Assembly (NCBI RefSeq): GCF_014805625.2
Contig: NW_023998415.1
Location: 48,100,183 to 48,164,182, forward strand
DNA: 64,000 bases
Direction of reading: 5' to 3'
Origin: Glossina fuscipes
Lineage: Eukaryota > Arthropoda > Insecta > Diptera > Glossinidae
Shown here: positions 61,340 through 64,000 of the stretch, one piece after another
How positions within the stretch are numbered: position 1 is the first letter of the stretch
Layout: every line of letters begins with the position of its first letter
The notes under the pieces: generated by a model
Seen by the model: the letters and a program-made list of their open reading frames with translations, nothing else
Told to the model about the DNA's origin: nothing
Databases searched by the model: none
Position numbers and translations under genes: made by a program

Positions 61340-62308
61340 AAAACAAATAAGAAAATTATATTCGGTCGTCGTGATCGAATCTTTTATGCCCATCACCGTG
61401 NNNNNNNNNNNNNNNNNNNNNNNNNNNNNNNNNNNNNNNNNNNNNNNNNNNNNNNNNNNNNNNNNNNNNNNNNNNNNNNNNNNNNNNNNNNNNNNNNNNN
61501 CCCCCCAAAAAAAAAAGGAACTAAATTTTCATACTCCCGGCGCGGTTCATTTTTCTATTTTCAGAATAAAAGGTGAAATTTAAAAAAGTTCGTATATGCT
61601 GCGCTTTATGAGTAGCAAGCGAATAACATGGAAAGCAAAAGTGTGAGTGTTGCAGGCGTGCCCTTTGAAAAGTTTAGATAATTTTCAAATTCTTTTGCAA
61701 GTTTGTAGGTGATACCTTCATGTTTGCGAACAGGAGAGCATTGACAATAAATGCTACATAGCTGTGCAGACGGACAGATGAATGGGCGGACATGTTTTGG
61801 CCAAAAATTGATAGACTTTATGGGGTTTTTGAAACATGTTTGATGCGTGCATTAAAAAAGTTTTGAAAAAAGAAATGAAATTATGACATATTATAAAATT
61901 AAATGGGTGTGGCCATTTTTTTACAGATACTACAATCTCGCCTTTGGAACACACATTAAAATTTTTGTAGATGAGAAAAAAACAAATTTCGTTTTGTTTT
62001 TGAAAAAGAGAGGTGTGCTCGCTTTGCATAGTACTGTAGGTGAGTTCTTCAATCGATTTCGCACATGTTCAATGTCAATCTGCTTGCAAGAACTTCCCAT
62101 ATTTCTGGCGAATTTTTAGGTCGGTAGCTTCATTTTTGCGGACAGAAGGATGTTTACAACAGCCGGACGGACAGACGGGCAGGCTTAAATCGTTTCAGAA
62201 TTTAATGTTGATCAAGAATATATGTACTTTGTGGTGTCTCTGAAGCTTCTTCTGATAGTTGCAAACGTCTTGACAAGATGAATATACCCGTTGTGAGTGA
62301 TGGGTACG
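61340..62308 (+). repeat. Dispersed repeat family A copy with assembly gap
   Basis: Left end AACAAATAAGAAAATTATA and hairpin TTCGGTCGTCGTGATCGAA, then ATGCCCATCACCG. Right end AATATACCCG then TGAGTGATGGGTA. CGGACGGACAGACGGGCAGG is at about 62163-62182. The gap interrupts it just after the left module. Confidence 0.72.
61401..61500. other. Assembly gap, 100 N
   Basis: Exactly 100 undetermined bases, the usual placeholder for a gap of unknown size. It is followed by six C and a run of A, typical of a low-quality contig edge. Confidence 0.97.
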
Positions 62309-62375
62309 AAAAAAAGGCAAATTTTTGTCATATGAATTACGTGTAATTACGTTACTAAGGTATTTTACACTTTCT

Positions 62376-62992
62376 TTTTACACCCTATACTACTTATGAT
62401 ATAAGGCAGTTTAAGTTTGTGCAAACACGTGTAACATATGTGTACAGATGATAGACCGATCGATTAGGAATAATCGATTTTGACTTATATGTCCGTCTGT
62501 CCATATATTTTTGTGTGCAACATACAGGTCACAAATTTTTGCAATATGTGAACGACTGGCTTTTTTTTTTCAAACAGAAATTAATCCTCCTATCATTTGC
62601 GACCACGCGCGGTAACATGGCTTCCTTAGAAATGATCTTTATATGTAATCAAAATTGCGCTTTTGAAAGTTTGCAAAAATAATAAATATTTTTTACCAAT
62701 TTCGGGTGAAAAACTTGAACCTGCTCTTTGTCAGTCACACTTTCGAAGAGTTCTCATAGGAAGCGACCTCGGATTTTTATATTTTCGAATTTTTAATATT
62801 TTACGATGAAAATTGATCATAGGAATTGCTCATAGAATGGATTACAAGTCGGATCCATGTAAGATCTCAGGCAGAATGTATAATTTTTGATATTCTATCG
62901 TGAAAGTAAACGCAAAAACAAAACTAAAGAAACCTGTATAGGGCGTAGGGCTATGGTTGCACTTATCCGACTGTAATATTTTTACTTATTTT
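62376..62992 (+). repeat. Dispersed repeat family B copy
   Basis: Left end TTACACCCTATACTACTTATG. Inside: TATGTCCGTCTGTCC. Right end ATCCGACTGTAATATTTTTAC then TTATTTT. Confidence 0.65.
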
Positions 62993-64000
62993 ATATGTAT
63001 GCAGTTAAAAGATTAGACACTTATGGCTTTCTTATCACTTGATATGTTAATTATCATCATCATCATCATCGAAATCATTTTCAGGAAGTGTTCTTTTTCG
63101 TTTTTTTTTCTTTTTATCATTTAGAATTGTTTTTACAATGTCTAGTTAGGATTAATGAGAGCGATTATATGAAATGCAAAATTTCCGGAATAACATTGCC
63201 TTCTTACCTAATTCGACGTTTGCGAAAATGACGCTTGAATGCTTAGAAAGAGACAAAGGCAAATGTTGATAAACTAAAAGAATGAACGAATCATTGGATG
63301 AGCAGCTTGCTGTGCTTATGCATTGCACAGTATACGCAAAGTCACTTTAGAACAATTTCAAAAGCTTTCGATATGAATGCATCTGCGTTGAGAGATAATG
63401 AATGCGGATCGACCGCAACTGGCTGTTTCACAATTTTGAGGCAACAATGCGTATATTAATAGTTTACTCACGTCCAAAGTATAAGTTAAAATTCTATTGA
63501 CATACATAAGAGAGAAAGACTACTTAACGCGCTTTCTATTCGACGGTATTGCATTGTTTTCATTTTATGCACACTATCACGCGGTGTGTATCCAGTTTGT
63601 CAGTCAAATGATTCGCGTGGTGTAGACACCCAGCCACGGCAAACTCCACTAAATTCGTTTAAGATTAAGTAACAAAATTCATTTATCATTATCTGGTAGC
63701 AAATTACACATATACACATACGCACATACTTAAGCTTTTCATAGGCAGGTAAAGTTATTCGCGAAATCATTGAAAAATCGTTTAAATCCATCAGTGGTCA
63801 AGATCCAAAAATTTGCAAATCTCATATGCATATATATATATATTAATGTATTTGCACCGACACATGTTTAGTCCTCAGATATGATGCGTACGTCTTTAGA
63901 AAAATTGATCACATATGTATATTGCCCAAGTATTAAGCTTATAAGTAGCCAGACTAGCTCACCTAACGCAGTTTTTTATTTAATTCCATAATAAAATAAC
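62993..64000. other. Right-edge intronic or intergenic DNA
   Basis: A (CAT)n run is at 63054-63071. No exon in ZIP-like frame was recognised, so foi exon 3 is likely beyond the window. Confidence 0.4.

Overview
The window is nuclear DNA of a higher (schizophoran) fly. It is AT-rich, has introns with GT/AG borders, and carries unmistakable fly orthologues: failed axon connections (fax), ribosomal protein L8, a Keren/Spitz-type EGF ligand, a Nedd4-family interacting protein, TMEM231 and the start of the zinc transporter fear of intimacy (foi). Long introns, many decayed mariner copies and tRNA-derived SINE-like repeats suggest a fly outside Drosophila, perhaps a calyptrate or tsetse relative. 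The species is inference only. A run of exactly 100 N at 61401-61500 is a scaffold gap.

Layout. 1-2950: a small membrane ORF, simple repeats and the fax 3' side with a striking 154-bp perfect inverted repeat. 2957-11871 (minus): fax in five coding exons, whose introns hold a dispersed repeat. 12-20 kb: gene-free, filled with SINE pieces, a decayed non-LTR retrotransposon (16.5-19.2 kb) and two mariner relics. 21030-21856 (minus): RpL8 with a probable 5'TOP leader exon near 22.15 kb. 22.2-27.5 kb: gene-free with one mariner relic. 27516-29066 (minus): a coiled-coil gene. 29.9-31 kb: two mariner fragments in opposite orientation. 31812-32402 (plus): Keren. 33660-34493 (plus): Ndfip. 36981-40053 (minus): Tmem231 in three exons, convergent with Ndfip. 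40.6-41.9 kb: mariner and non-LTR relics. 44742-58265 and beyond (plus): foi exons 1 and 2 around a 13-kb intron loaded with repeats. 58.3-64 kb: probably foi intron.

The host genes are unrelated in function: EGF ligand processing, Nedd4 adaptor, translation, axon guidance, ciliary gate, zinc uptake. There is no operon-like logic. Several of them (fax, RpL8, Krn, foi) are on chromosome arm 3L in D. melanogaster as far as I recall, so the window looks like a rearranged Muller element D segment.

The most unusual material is repetitive: (1) the fax-proximal inverted repeat, which would make a long perfect RNA hairpin; (2) three dispersed repeat families that share the same two terminal modules but have different interiors, including one chimera; (3) tRNA-derived SINE-like repeats of two types; (4) two mariner copies sharing a hexamer expansion in their catalytic region; (5) an open frame that runs on through the splice donor of foi exon 2. 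No CRISPR array, bacterial gene or virus-like gene was seen.
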